From: Zygaena filipendulae
Lineage: Eukaryota; Arthropoda; Insecta; Lepidoptera; Zygaenidae
Direction: 5' to 3'
Assembly (NCBI GenBank): GCA_907165275.2
Contig: OU015651.1
Span: 8,702,501 to 8,766,500 of the forward strand
DNA: 64,000 nucleotides
Shown here: piece after piece, positions 17,081 to 26,620 of the stretch
How positions within the stretch are numbered: the first letter of the stretch is position 1
How the letters are laid out: every line of letters begins with the position of its first letter
The notes under the pieces: generated by a model
What the model saw: only the letters and a program-made list of their open reading frames with translations
Told to the model about the DNA's origin: nothing
Databases searched by the model: none
Made by a program: the position numbers and the translations under genes

Positions 17081-17806
17081 ATGTTTTACCCTCAGGTTTT
17101 ACCAATAGCCTAATGTCAACAGAAATGCTGATCACCTTTTACAAAATATTTTTTTTCCCCGATACAGGGACGTTAATAGAGTACTTGCATGAATTTTTTT
17201 TTCCAGTCTATTTTAAAGATATATGGCCTACTTAAACAAAGCAAGAAATAGAAAAAAATATATGCATAAATTAATTAAATAGAACGTTTCAAAGTTCCTA
17301 CTTTAGACTTTACCGCCGAAATACGGAATGACGTCACTTGTTCAAAATTACGCCTTATTAATCTGTGATAGAAATGTCACTGTCGTATTGACAGGCTCAT
17401 GTGACACTGACAGACAGGTAACTTCAATATCCAAAAGCGAAATTAAGGTTGAACTGTGTCGAGTTACTTCCAAAAGTTCCAGTAAAGAATCGAAATGCAT
17501 CTTACCGATGCATTTTAAAGTAAAAAACTTCAAAAAAAAATAAAATGCATTGACTGTATGCACTTGGTTTCTTTTGCCTTCTCTGAAAGAGGTAAATGTT
17601 TCCTAAAAAAATAAAAGTGACGTCATGTGTTAAGCTTGGCTGTGATTGGTGTTTCGTTGCAACGTTCCGTTTCACAAAATTAAAAGTTGAATATTTTGGA
17701 AACTATTGAAAATTTTTTAGTAAATCTTTCACGATAACGCTTTTCTAATGCTCTATTTTTGAAAGACACAATTTCTTATATTAAATTTCATGCAAGTACC
17801 CTATTG

Positions 17807-18271
17807 TTGAGGAGTTCTCCTAGTAGGTACTTAACCATCAGTTCTACTTCACCATTATGCATGTGACAGGCATAAATTGCTTAGCGACCATATTAAAGTA
17901 ATCGAAACGGAACCCGTGAAATAGGTAGGTACACCTATAGATATTATTTAGTAGTTCCGAATTCCGATAACCATCTGAGGTCTTCATCTTCAGTTCCACT
18001 TCTCCAAATTTTGCATGCCGAAGGCAAATGAGCGATTTACTATAAAAACATCCAAATTGGTGTAGATCTGCCTATAGGTACCTAATATTTGAAGAGTTCC
18101 CTCGATTTTTCTAAGATCCCATCACCAGATCCCTGACTTAGGTAATGAAAATGGGACCAACTTGGGAGTATATATGTACCTAGTACCTATACCCTTTCAA
18201 ACAAAAAAGATTTTTTTAAATCTGGCCAACCGTTTTCGAGTAATCGGTGGACAAATTATATAATAAACTAA
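17807..18271. other. Intergenic, no gene seen
   Basis: AT-rich spacer with several TAGGTACCTA-type words. From here rightward this motif becomes frequent, unlike most of the first 17 kb. Confidence 0.5.
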
Positions 18272-18538
18272 ACCATACCTAGCTGTGCCCGCGGTTTCTA
18301 CCGCGTGAGTTTCGGATTTTCCGCATGAACTTCCAATTTCTTACAAACCTTCTATCCAGTTACAAAAGAGGGAACAATTTCGTCATATGCAACGGGAGCT
18401 CTCAAAAGGAATAATTTACCTACTCATGACTGATTGATACTTAAATTTTTTTTTCAATTTAACCGGTAGTTCCTGAGATTAGCGCGTTCAACCAAACAAA
18501 CAAACAAATATACTCTTCAGCTTTATAATATTAGATAG
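18272..18538 (+). repeat. ACTAGCTG dispersed repeat
   Basis: CTAGCTGTGCCCGCGGTTTC head, GTGAGTTTCGGATTTTCCGC, a GTTCCTGAGATTAGCGCGTTC block, CAAACAAACAAACAAATA and a CTTTATAATATTAGAT tail. Non-coding. Confidence 0.7.
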
Positions 18539-18795
18539 AAGTTTTCAATCCAAACCAGTAGTTCATGAAAAGAAAATTACAGAAACCCCGTGGTGATCAG
18601 CTATACGTACCTATACTAGGTAGTATAATTTTAACCTCTACTTAATATGTCTAATAACAAAAAACCTAGGTAATATACAAAAATTATTTATTTTCCTTAA
18701 TAAGTAATACCTACTTAGTTTGTGTACGTAGTTTTTTTCTACAATAATAATAATTAATCGATGCATAAGTACATGCATATATTATATTTCTTACT

Positions 18796-19075
18796 AGCTG
18801 TGGCCCGCGGTTTCACCCGCATGAAAGGTTTTTTACAACAACTTTTTTCCCGACAGCCGATTTCAATGAAACAAAGCCTATATGTAGCTCCAGGCTAAGA
18901 TTAATCTACTTGTGAAAACCGCATGACAATCGGGTCAGTAGATGCGGAGATTATCGCGAACAGACTGACAGACTGACAGACAGACAGAAGATAATTTTAA
19001 AAACTTTTTTTTGGGCTTGGTTACTCTTATTTTATCACCCCTCTCAATTTTAGGCGGATTCTACTCTTATTATAG
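18796..19075 (+). repeat. ACTAGCTG dispersed repeat, GACAGACAG subtype
   Basis: ACTAGCTGTGGCCCGCGG head, AATCGGGTCAGTAGATGCGG, TTATCGCGAACAGACTG, a GACAGACAGACAG run and an AT tail ending TATAGTATAGATTA. It ends just downstream of the GDPD gene stop on the other strand. Confidence 0.7.
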
Positions 19076-19158
19076 TATAGATTATTGTCTATATCTAGCA
19101 GCCGTCACAGATACCTAAGTATTTTATATTATCACTTAGCTACGTTATCTACTTACAA

Positions 19159-20292
19159 CTAAAAAAAATCATGACTCCTGCACGGTCCGCGCAAACGAAC
19201 GGGATAATCAGGTTGATCAGCGAATAAGCCATCAATTCCAGTAGCCAAATAAGCTTTCAGTTCACCCTCAAAGTTTCCAATAGCAGTGTCCGAAAGGTTA
19301 CTATTCCTGTATTCAGCTGGCAGGAACGTGTTCTCAGCGCGGAAAGTGTACGGGTGTACCTTCAAGCCCGCAGCGTGAGCATCCTGGACGAAACTGGTCG
19401 CTTCACCGAGACGATTGTTAACATCCCTGGGTATTATGTAACTTTTATCGGGTCCAACCGCATAGGCATATGAAGCCACTTCTCGGAGGCCTGCTGGAGT
19501 AGCCATTTCGCCGTATGTCAATGAACTACCATATTGTTTCTGATCAAATGGCTGTTCAGTCTTATCGCTTTCGTACAACTGCAATAATCGAAGTGATGTG
19601 ATTTTTTTGAGTTTCTTCAAATTATTCACTTCAAAGGATTGAATATAAATAGGAGCTTCTGGTCCTTCATATCCATTTCTTCGAAGCGTCTCCACCAGTG
19701 GCATTTCCATTGCTAATCCCAGCTGCTGAAAGTGTGTGGAGTGTTTGATTTCAGGATAAATACCAATGGTCCGACGTTGACTGATCTGCAAAGTCTTTAC
19801 CAAGTCTATAATATCCTGTAGAGTGGGTATAGTAAAAGCGTTATCTAGTCGGGCGTTGCCTGGCCTGATGTCTGGTATACGTTCTTTTGCTCGGAGGCAC
19901 TTGATTTCCTCTAGCGTAAAATCTTCTGTGAACCAGCCGCTTGTTTCAATACCATCCACAGTTTTATTCTTGTGTCGACTTGCGAATTCTGTGTGTTGAG
20001 CGATGTTAGTGGTAAGGCCTAATTCGTTGTCGTGGCGTGCTATGAGCTGTCCGTCTTTTGTCACCACGAGGTCGGGCTCAACGTAATCAGCGCCAAGTAT
20101 GATAGCCAGCGCGTAAGAGGCAAGAGTGTGCTCAGGCACATAGCCGCTGGCGCCTCTATGTGCGATCACTAACGGGTTGCATAAATCAGGATTAAACTTA
20201 TTTAATTTATCATTTACATAATTCGACTGCCTCGGAAACGAGACCACTGTATTTAAACAGATCAACAATAGTAATATAAAAACGGTTTCCAT
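19159..20292 (-). CDS. Secreted GlpQ-type glycerophosphodiester phosphodiesterase, copy 1
   Basis: Hydrolyses glycerophosphodiesters to an alcohol and glycerol 3-phosphate; expected metal-dependent. 377 codons, no coding intron. Signal peptide about residues 1-19 (METVFILLLLICLNTVVSFP), so probably secreted or luminal. TIM-barrel GDPD motifs: HRG at 45-47, PEHT at 53-56, metal-binding E72 and D74 (VEPDLVVTKDG), HD at 87-88, YPEIKHS at 179-185, and GLFADQP near the C-terminus, a common GDPD end motif. Length and the insertion after the HDN block resemble bacterial periplasmic GlpQ, not the usual metazoan GDE proteins. A TTTTTTTCTCAACAG acceptor ends at 20325, so the 5' UTR is probably spliced. 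It is paralogous to the gene at 26621-27715, with conservation along the whole length. Bacterial ancestry is inferred. Confidence 0.93.
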   Translation of the reverse strand: METVFILLLLICLNTVVSFPRQSNYVNDKLNKFNPDLCNPLVIAHRGASGYVPEHTLASYALAIILGADYVEPDLVVTKDGQLIARHDNELGLTTNIAQHTEFASRHKNKTVDGIETSGWFTEDFTLEEIKCLRAKERIPDIRPGNARLDNAFTIPTLQDIIDLVKTLQISQRRTIGIYPEIKHSTHFQQLGLAMEMPLVETLRRNGYEGPEAPIYIQSFEVNNLKKLKKITSLRLLQLYESDKTEQPFDQKQYGSSLTYGEMATPAGLREVASYAYAVGPDKSYIIPRDVNNRLGEATSFVQDAHAAGLKVHPYTFRAENTFLPAEYRNSNLSDTAIGNFEGELKAYLATGIDGLFADQPDYPVRLRGPCRSHDFF

Positions 20293-20340
20293 TTTCGTTA
20301 TCCGATTGGCTGATAATTATTTACCTGTTGAGAAAAAAAG
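20293..20340 (-). other. 5'-UTR splice acceptor of GDPD copy 1
   Basis: Minus strand reads CTTTTTTTCTCAACAG then GTAAATAATT..., leaving 32 nt of leader (20293-20324) before ATG. The polypyrimidine run plus CAG mirrors the proven-looking leader intron of copy 2. The donor exon was not identified. Confidence 0.55.
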
Positions 20341-20532
20341 ACCTTTGTCTTAACATGAATAATAAACACTAGTTATAGGTAGGACTTTGTAGTTTTTCAA
20401 TTTTTCCTTGTTTAAATTGTTTGTTATAAGACTTTGTTTATTCAGTGATATTGCTACTTACAATTATTATCATTATTTCTAAATATTTACTTGCTTTACA
20501 AATTCACATAACCAACTTTATTTATAAATTCA

Positions 20533-20735
20533 CTAGCTATTCTATAATTTCGGAGTTCCCATGGAAATTCCTGGATAAGCTATACGTATTAACCTTGACC
20601 GTCTTGAATCCCTTTATCTATTAGTCCAAACCGCATGAAAATCCGTTCAGTCGTCTTTGAGCTAATCGCGAACAGATAGACAGAGAGACAGACAGAAAGA
20701 CGCGGCGGAGTACTTTATTTTATAATACGTAAAAA
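20533..20735 (+). repeat. ACTAGCTA dispersed repeat, degenerate
   Basis: CACTAGCTATTCTATAATTT, CGGAGTTCCCATGGAAATTC, GCATGAAAATCCGTTCAGTC, CTAATCGCGAACAGATAGAC and the TTTATTTTATAATACGTAAA tail. Lies upstream of GDPD copy 1 and may interrupt its leader region. Confidence 0.65.
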
Positions 20736-20798
20736 TACATGTGGCATAATATGACATATACATGACATATACATATACATCTACTTACATATAACTAC

Positions 20799-21152
20799 CT
20801 CAGACCAAATAAAAACTAAAGACGGAACGTCTCGAACAACGAAGTGAAACCGGGTACTGCGTATGCATGTGGTGATTAGGAAAGTGAATGGATTTGCTAA
20901 GTTTACTTACTGGTGATGAGTGATTCCATACTGTTTTTTATTTTTTGACCGTTGACGGCACAATATGGCATTTTTTCTAACTTATTTGTTGCGTCACGTC
21001 CATTAGCGGGAGAAGCTCAAACTAAAAGGTATATAAATGGTGTCTTTTTCTTGTGTGTGCGTGTTTCTGTGTACGTGCACGGCGTGGTGTCTTTTTCCGG
21101 GCTTCACTTGTTTGTTCTACGCGTTCCGTCTTTAGTTTTTATTTGGTCTGAG
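20799..21152. mobile_element. 354-bp hAT-like MITE with 8-bp target duplication
   Basis: Terminal inverted repeats CTCAGACCAAATAAAAACTA...TAGTTTTTATTTGGTCTGAG, extending about 31 bp perfectly and some 55 bp loosely. Flanked by the 8-bp direct repeat ATAACTAC at 20791-20798 and 21153-21160. An 8-bp duplication fits hAT (also P) transposases. No transposase inside; the 74-codon plus frame across it is not conserved-looking. Confidence 0.85.
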
Positions 21153-21365
21153 ATAACTACAAAGATTTATTATTAGTGCCTATATAGATTTGATATTTGG
21201 TATAGGTAGGTGCAAGAATCGTATGCAAAGGACTATGAAGTAGGTACCTATGTAAACATATATCTACAAGGCCATGATGTGCAACATACAAATTGAGGAC
21301 CACATAGATAGAGACCATACCTAGATACTTAGTTTCTGTCTATCCCTCCGAGAGACAAGAGCAAA

Positions 21366-21695
21366 AGTACGAATGTAGGTATAATTATGTAATATAAATA
21401 TTCTTTTGTATTTTTAAAATATAAGTTATGAAATTGTTGATTTATTACTTATTTCAACTCACGTGTATTTTAAAGCACTTGATAACGCACTGAAACAATA
21501 GGTATAGGTACCTAATCTGATACCATGCAAATGAACTGTCTTACTTCACTAGTAAATATGTAATGCCACTTACATAAAGTGTAAAAACTCTATCGCGAGA
21601 TAAATGAGATTGCCCTCAGTTTTTTCTTGTCAATCAGGTAGGTACATCCACTGAGAAAAGATATAAGGAAAATGCGTTGTTAGTAGGTACGTTCT
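21366..21695 (+). repeat. 330-bp direct repeat, left copy
   Basis: Starts AGTACGAATGTAGGTATAAT and ends AAATGCGTTGTTAGTAGGTACGTTCT. Nearly identical to 21962-22280 apart from small indels. It borders the broken GDPD copy on its right. Confidence 0.85.
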
Positions 21696-21961
21696 GTTAG
21701 TGGTAAGGCCTAATTCGTTGTCGTGGCGTTCTATGAACTGTCCGTCTTTTGTCATCACGAGGTCGGGCTCAACGTAATCAGCGCCAAGTATGATGGCCAG
21801 CGCGGAGGCAAGAGTGTGCTCTGGCACATAGCCGCTGGCGCCTCTATGTGCGATCACTAACGGGTTGCATAAATCAGGATTAAACTTATTTAATTTATCA
21901 TTTACATAATTCGACTGCCTCGGAAACGAGACCACTGTATCTATTTAAACAGATCAACAAT
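21696..21961 (-). pseudogene. Broken third GDPD copy (5' end of gene only)
   Basis: Duplicate of about 20007-20270 of copy 1: residues from about the signal peptide through [12 protein letters not shown] and VEPDLV to the [10 protein letters not shown] segment, then cut off. Differences include loss of 3 bases in the ASYALA region and 4 extra bases in the signal-peptide region that break the frame from the original ATG. It has substitutions such as V to M before TKDG and A to E before RHDN. It cannot encode an enzyme. It lies exactly between two ~320-bp direct repeats. Confidence 0.88.
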
Positions 21962-22280
21962 AGTACGAATGTAGGTATAATTATGTAATATAAATATTCT
22001 TTTGTATTTTTAAAATATAAGTTATGAAATTGTTGATTTATTACTTATTTCAACTCACGTGTATTTTAAAGCACTTGATAACGCACTGAAACAATAGGTA
22101 TAGATACTTAATCTGATACCATGCAAATGAACTGTCTTACTTCACTAGTAAATATGTAATGCCAAAAGTGTAAAAACTCTATCGCGAGATAAATGAGATT
22201 GTCCTCAGTTTTTTCTTGTCTCTCAGGTACATCCACTGAGAAAAGATATAAGGAAAATGCGTTGTTAGTAGGTACGTTCT
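21962..22280 (+). repeat. Direct repeat, right copy
   Basis: Second copy of the 21366-21695 sequence. It lacks a few bases (for example around ATGCCAAAAGTG versus ATGCCACTTACATAAAGTG) but is otherwise collinear to the terminal GGTACGTTCT. Confidence 0.85.
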
Positions 22281-22704
22281 ACCTAGTTATTAATCATGTG
22301 GCATAAAAACAATGAACATTTGGATATGAATAAAAATAACGATGCTTCAATATTATCGCATTGTCGCCACAGTCCATCGGGCTATTTCGAAACTAAACCA
22401 AAATAAAACGTTTTTTTTGGTACCTAATTATATTTTAAAAAAGAATCGAGTAGTATTTATCATCAAAATAGCGCGATACGAATTAAGTTAACTAACGTAC
22501 CCATCTAATATTTTGGTTTTAGTTATTTTTTTGGCAAATTCTGTCTGACTTTTGAAATAGCGCAATTGGCCTTCTATTTCTAAACACCAACGCGGCAACG
22601 CAGATGCGTAGCGTATAGCTAGGTAACTATAAAGACCGGCCTGGTGCAATAAACTGGGTCCCTAACTGAACTTTTTAGGTTTGATCACGTCAAAATTTAA
22701 TATA
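22281..22704. other. Intergenic, no gene seen
   Basis: A weak inverted similarity (GGGCTATTTCGAAACTAAACC at 22379 versus the reverse of GGTTTTAGTTA...TTTTGAAATAGCG near 22515-22562) suggests an old MITE; too degraded to call. Confidence 0.35.
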
Positions 22705-22800
22705 TACTAGCTGTGCCCTGCGGTTTCACCCGCGTGTGTTTCGGAGTTATAGAGGACAGACATACAAACATTCATTTTTATTTATAAAGAAGAAGATATA
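22705..22800 (+). repeat. ACTAGCTG dispersed repeat, 5' fragment
   Basis: TACTAGCTGTGCCCTGCGGT and TTCACCCGCGTGTGTTTCGG, then a jump to GACAGACATACAAACATTC; truncated. Confidence 0.6.
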
Positions 22801-22994
22801 GATATAAATACTTTCAAGGCGCAAAACTACTATAATATCATCAGCTTTTAACGTGCTCTGCTGTAGGACACAGAAAAACTACTTACCTACTACATGTAAC
22901 AGTACCTACGTGCATGAACGTCCTGTGTGAGCTTGAGTGATCACTCAGGTTCTACAAGTGAAGAGTTTAAGCAGTAAAACGAAGTAAACGATTT

Positions 22995-23040
22995 ATGTTT
23001 CCTATGTAGGTATATCTACATATACCTACATAGGAAACAT
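22995..23040. repeat. Perfect 20-bp inverted repeat with 6-nt loop
   Basis: ATGTTTCCTATGTAGGTATA (22995-23014), loop TCTACA, then the exact reverse complement TATACCTACATAGGAAACAT (23021-23040). Built partly on the common GTAGGTA motif. Not recognised as an RNA gene. Confidence 0.85.
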
Positions 23041-23530
23041 AGCTGGTGAGTGTCGGAGGGCCCTTGAGTTTGGGGGCACGGCACCGTCTAGCTCACCGCT
23101 AGCTACTCCATTTAACCAACGAAAACAAAATCCAAGCAAAGCTTGTACAGTCAACTTTGGAATACAGCGCCGGTCCAGGGGTAGAGCGAACGGTGCGGTC
23201 GCCTAGGCGCCAGACAGTAAGGGACGCCAACAAATTTTGATGTTTGCAATCAGTTAATGTAAAAAAAAAATTACTATTATTTAAATAAGATAAAGTCAAA
23301 GTACAAATTTATGTAAAGTGAAAGCGCTGACTAAAGGGTGCTGAAAGACAATCTCACTACCTTAATTAAAGCATAGGGCCGGAGGATATATAAGGAGCAC
23401 ACAATGTAGGTAAGTACCTATTCAAATAGTTATGCACTCCCAAAAATAACCCAACATTAGATTATAAAACAATAGATTCAAATTATTCCTAAATAGCATC
23501 ATATGCCAAACATTTGTCAAATATATCTTA
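23041..23530. other. Intergenic, no gene seen
   Basis: Contains a GC-richer stretch at 23045-23220 (GTGTCGGAGGGCCCTTGAGT, CGGTCGCCTAGGCGCCAGAC). It has the look of an old repeat; the minus-strand 66-codon frame shows no recognisable protein. Confidence 0.35.
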
Positions 23531-23730
23531 ACTAGCTGCAGAGGTTTCACCTGCGGTAATTTCGGAGTTACCGCGGGAATTCCGGGATAAAAAGTACCCT
23601 ATATCCTTCTCTGTACCCTTGTCAACGTGCATGCAAAATTTTGTGATGATCGGTAGAGCCGTTAAGGCGTGAAAGCGTAACAAACAAATAAACAAACTCA
23701 CTTTCGCGTTGATAAAATATTAGAAAGGTT
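23531..23730 (+). repeat. ACTAGCTG dispersed repeat
   Basis: Near-complete: ACTAGCTGCAGAGGTTTCAC, CCGCGGGAATTCCGGGATAA, GTCAACGTGCATGCAAAATT, GATGATCGGTAGAGCCGTTA, GTGAAAGCGTAACAAACAAA, ending GATAAAATATTAGAAAGG. Confidence 0.75.
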
Positions 23731-23738
23731 ATACCTTA

Positions 23739-23935
23739 ACTAGCTGTCCCCGCGGTTTCACCCGCGATTGTTTCATAGTTCCCGCTGGAATTCCACGATA
23801 AACAATACCTTCCTCTTGAATCACTCTATCTATTCGTGAAAACCGCATGAAAATCCGTTCAGTAGGTATAGTTTTTGAGTTTATCGCGAACAGTCAGACA
23901 GACGCGGCAAGGACTTTGTTTAATAATTAATAGGT
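23739..23935 (+). repeat. ACTAGCTG dispersed repeat, TTATCGCGAACAGTC subtype
   Basis: Directly follows the previous copy. ACTAGCTGTCCCCGCGGTTT, TCCACGATAAACAATACC, GAAAACCGCATGAAAATCCG, TTATCGCGAACAGTCAGACA, GACGCGGCAAGGACTTTGTT. Confidence 0.7.
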
Positions 23936-24149
23936 ATGTAATATGGACAAACAACTAAGATTAAACAATGACGATGACTTTCACTTTGCTACGAAATATT
24001 TGACAACCTACTTTACCCTGTATAGATGGTCACTTCGGATGTGAAGCACTAGGTATATTGTGGTGTAGGTACACCTTGAATTCCTTAGCTACTTTTGATG
24101 CTAATTGTACCATGGTTACCAGACCACTGATAAAACAATTATTAGGTAC

Positions 24150-24325
24150 TATTTGTTCTCTGCGGTTTCACCTGCGTTAATTTCGGAATTCCCGCGAGAA
24201 TTGCAGTAGGTATACCCTGTGTTCTCTGTACCTACCCTGCTGTTGAGACGGCTCAACGCTTTCAAACAACGCGTAACAAACAAACAAATAAACTTGCATT
24301 CGCATTAATCCATAATAATATTGTA
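24150..24325 (+). repeat. Dispersed repeat, internally deleted
   Basis: GTTCTCTGCGGTTTCACCTG, TTTCGGAATTCCCGCGAGAA, GTTGAGACGGCTCAACGCTT (missing the middle) and GCGTAACAAACAAACAAATA. Confidence 0.6.
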
Positions 24326-24690
24326 GTACCAGCTATATGACTACTCTTTTCATTTTGTACCTACATATCCTACCTATACAATACATATAAAACTCCAGAC
24401 TCAGGAATTTCAAACTTCATTTATTCGTCTTCTTATAATAACAAACAACAAAAAAGGAGTTAGCAAAATTGGTCCAGGCACGCACGCGCACGCACGGTGA
24501 TGTCGTGATCAAGGGAAATAGTGATTCATTTTATGTAGGTATACATTGAACTCTTTTCGTTTTGTACATATTCTACCTATAATTAATAGATACAAAATCC
24601 CAGACTCGAGATAAAAACAAATATATCACTAAATGTTCAAAATATGTACCTACTTATACATTGTCCGACATTCCTCCAAGTAATCCAATG
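24326..24690. other. Intergenic, no gene seen
   Basis: Two related short stretches: TACCTACATATCCTACCTAT...AAACTCCAGACTC (24357) and TACATATTCTACCTATAATT...AAATCCCAGACTC (24565). A CACGCACGCGCACGCACGG run is at 24479. Confidence 0.4.
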
Positions 24691-25016
24691 GGAATGTTGA
24701 CTATTTTTTTTAGCCCGTCTTGTAGATTAATAAAAAAAATTGGACACGTATTTTTTCTTTTTTTACGTAATCAAAAAATAACGGTGATACATTGAGTTGA
24801 AATTTCGCGTGACGTCACTATCCGGACAGTTTGTATGGCGATTTTAGCGGTTAGTGACGTCACGACCCCCTCACCCTAAACTTTAATACACTTTATCTCT
24901 GTATATTTTAATTTATTTGAAAAAGCAAAAAATACGTGTCTATTGTTTTTTTATTTTCTGTCGGAATAATTAGAATTTTGACTTGCAAAAGTAGTCAACA
25001 TCCCCATTACGTTTTA
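24691..25016 (+). mobile_element. Element A, intact copy (reference copy here)
   Basis: About 326 bp. Ends ATGGGAATGTTGACTA and TAGTCAACATCCCCAT are inverted copies. Inside: AGCCCGTCTTGTAGATTAAT, ACGTATTTTTTCTTTTTTTA, GTTGAAATTTCGCGTGACGT, CATCC...GTTTGTATGGCG, TAGTGACGTCACGACCCCCT, CTAAACTTTAATACACTTTA. The two halves are loosely inverted copies of each other around the GACGTCAC pair. Non-coding MITE. Confidence 0.8.
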
Positions 25017-25281
25017 CCATTATTAATGCCGTTAAAAATAGTTTCTGATCAACTTCGTCTTAAGGAAAAAAAAAAACAATCGCCTGATGCGATGACGAAA
25101 TGATCGTTCGATTTAATTAACGTATAGGTAACTAACATTTGTTTATATAAACAGATAAAGTTTATCGTCGAGTGGTGATATGTATCTATTACTAATTAAA
25201 GTTTTTACCATTTAGGTACCTCTTGAAAATTGGAGATACATAAGTATGACTAGATAGGTATACTTCGTATTTATATTCTAC

Positions 25282-26145
25282 TAGCTGTCGCCCGCGGTTT
25301 CACCTGCAGTGATTTTGGAGTTCCCGCGGGAATTCCGGGAAAAAACTATTCTATCTTTTAAGTTGGACCATGTTATAAATGGTTACAAAATTTAATCAAA
25401 ATCCGTTCAGGAGTTTCGGAGTCCATCGCGAACAAACAACGTGACACGTGATTTATATATATTACTAGCTGTCCCCCGCGATTTCATCCGCGGTAATTTC
25501 GGAGTTCCCGCGGGAATCCCGGGATAAAAACTATCCTATCTTTTAAGTTGGACCATATTATAAATGGTTACAAAAGTTTTCTCAAAATCCGTTCAGTAGT
25601 TTCGGAGTCCATCGCGGACAAACAACGTGACACGTGATTTATATATATTAGATTAAGACTAGCTGTCCCCCGCGATTTCATCCGCGGTAATTTCGGAGTT
25701 CCTGTGTCCTTCTTTGTACCCCTGACAGTAGTTTACGGTGATAAGCAGTTCCCCGCATTAATTACGGAGTTCCCGCGGGAATTCCGGGATAAAAAGTATC
25801 CTATCTTTTAAGTTGGACCATTTTATGAATGGTTACAAAATTTTATCAAAATCCGTTCAGTAGTTTCGGAGTCCATCGCGAACAAACAACGTGACACGTG
25901 ATTTATATATATTAAACTAGCTGTCCCCCGCGATTTCATCCGCGGTAATTTCGGAGATCCCGCGGGAATTCCGACAAAAAGCACTCTACGTCCTTCTTTG
26001 TACCACTGAGTTCTGGAGTTCTCGCGGGAATTCCGGGATAAAAACTATCCTATCTTTTAAGTTGGACCATTTTATGAATGGTTACAAAATTTTATCAAAA
26101 TCCGTTCAGTAGTTTCGGAGTCCATCCCGGACAAACAATTAGAAA
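25282..26145 (+). repeat. Cluster of four to five ACTAGCTG repeats with a common tail
   Basis: Copies begin at about 25282, 25466, 25661 and 25916. Each has TTCATCCGCGGTAATTTCGG, GCGGGAATTCCGGGATAAAA, CTATCTTTTAAGTTGGACCA, AATCCGTTCAGTAGTTTCGG, CATCGCGAACAAACAACGTG and (in three) ACACGTGATTTATATATATT. The third and fourth contain an extra half-unit (ACTCTACGTCCTTCTTTGTA type) fused ahead of a second core, so copies have recombined or inserted into one another. The same subfamily occurs at 8960, 32322 and 32739. Confidence 0.8.
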
Positions 26146-26300
26146 GAATAAGATTAAGATAAAATAAGATAAGATAAGATTAGGTTGGTTTTAGTAGGTA
26201 CTAGCTGTTCCTCGTGGTTTAAACCGGGTTGATTTCGGAGTTACGGCTGGAATTCGTAAATAAATAAATGAGTTACCCTATGTATTTTTCTGTACAACGC
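26146..26300 (+). repeat. AGATAA microsatellite and a degenerate dispersed repeat
   Basis: AAGATAAAATAAGATAAGAT run at 26156-26182, then ACTAGCTGTTCCTCGTGGTT with TGATTTCGGAGTTACGGCTG at 26201-26245. Confidence 0.55.
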
Positions 26301-26620
26301 ATTTTTATGAATATTTAGTTTGTCAAGGTATATGAACGTTATACCTTAGCTTTGAACGCGTTGCTGTTTTTTACCAGAGACATAATATGCGACCGATGTT
26401 TTATCGTAATCGGATTATCCATAAACGTTACACGTTACACGCATATTAGAAGATGAACGAACGAATATACGAACAGACATTTGATTCATTCTTATATTAT
26501 ACTTACAAGCCCTACAACTAGTGCTTTATCTATGTGCAAATCGATTGAAATTAAATACATAAAATAACTTATAAACTGCTATTGTTTGTTATACATACTA
26601 TGAACATAGACGGAAATATT

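Larger units (their letters stand above)
16067..17806. mobile_element. 1.74-kb foldback (long-TIR) element
   Basis: Both ends read CAATAGGGTACTTGCATGAA inward, and the inverted similarity runs about 550-600 bp on each side (arms about 16067-16650 and 17170-17806), with a shared AATATTCAACTTTTAATTTT and TTTTTTTAGGAAACATTT. The unique centre (16650-17170) has no transposase. The inner ends of the arms repeat the TACTTGCATGAA word at about 17182. Family unknown. It contains a U2-like fragment and a second perfect hairpin, listed separately. Confidence 0.8.

Noticed and set aside
22360..22640. Possible old MITE with GCTATTTCxAAA ends
   Set aside because: The inverted similarity is short and broken, with no target duplication; could be chance in AT-rich DNA.
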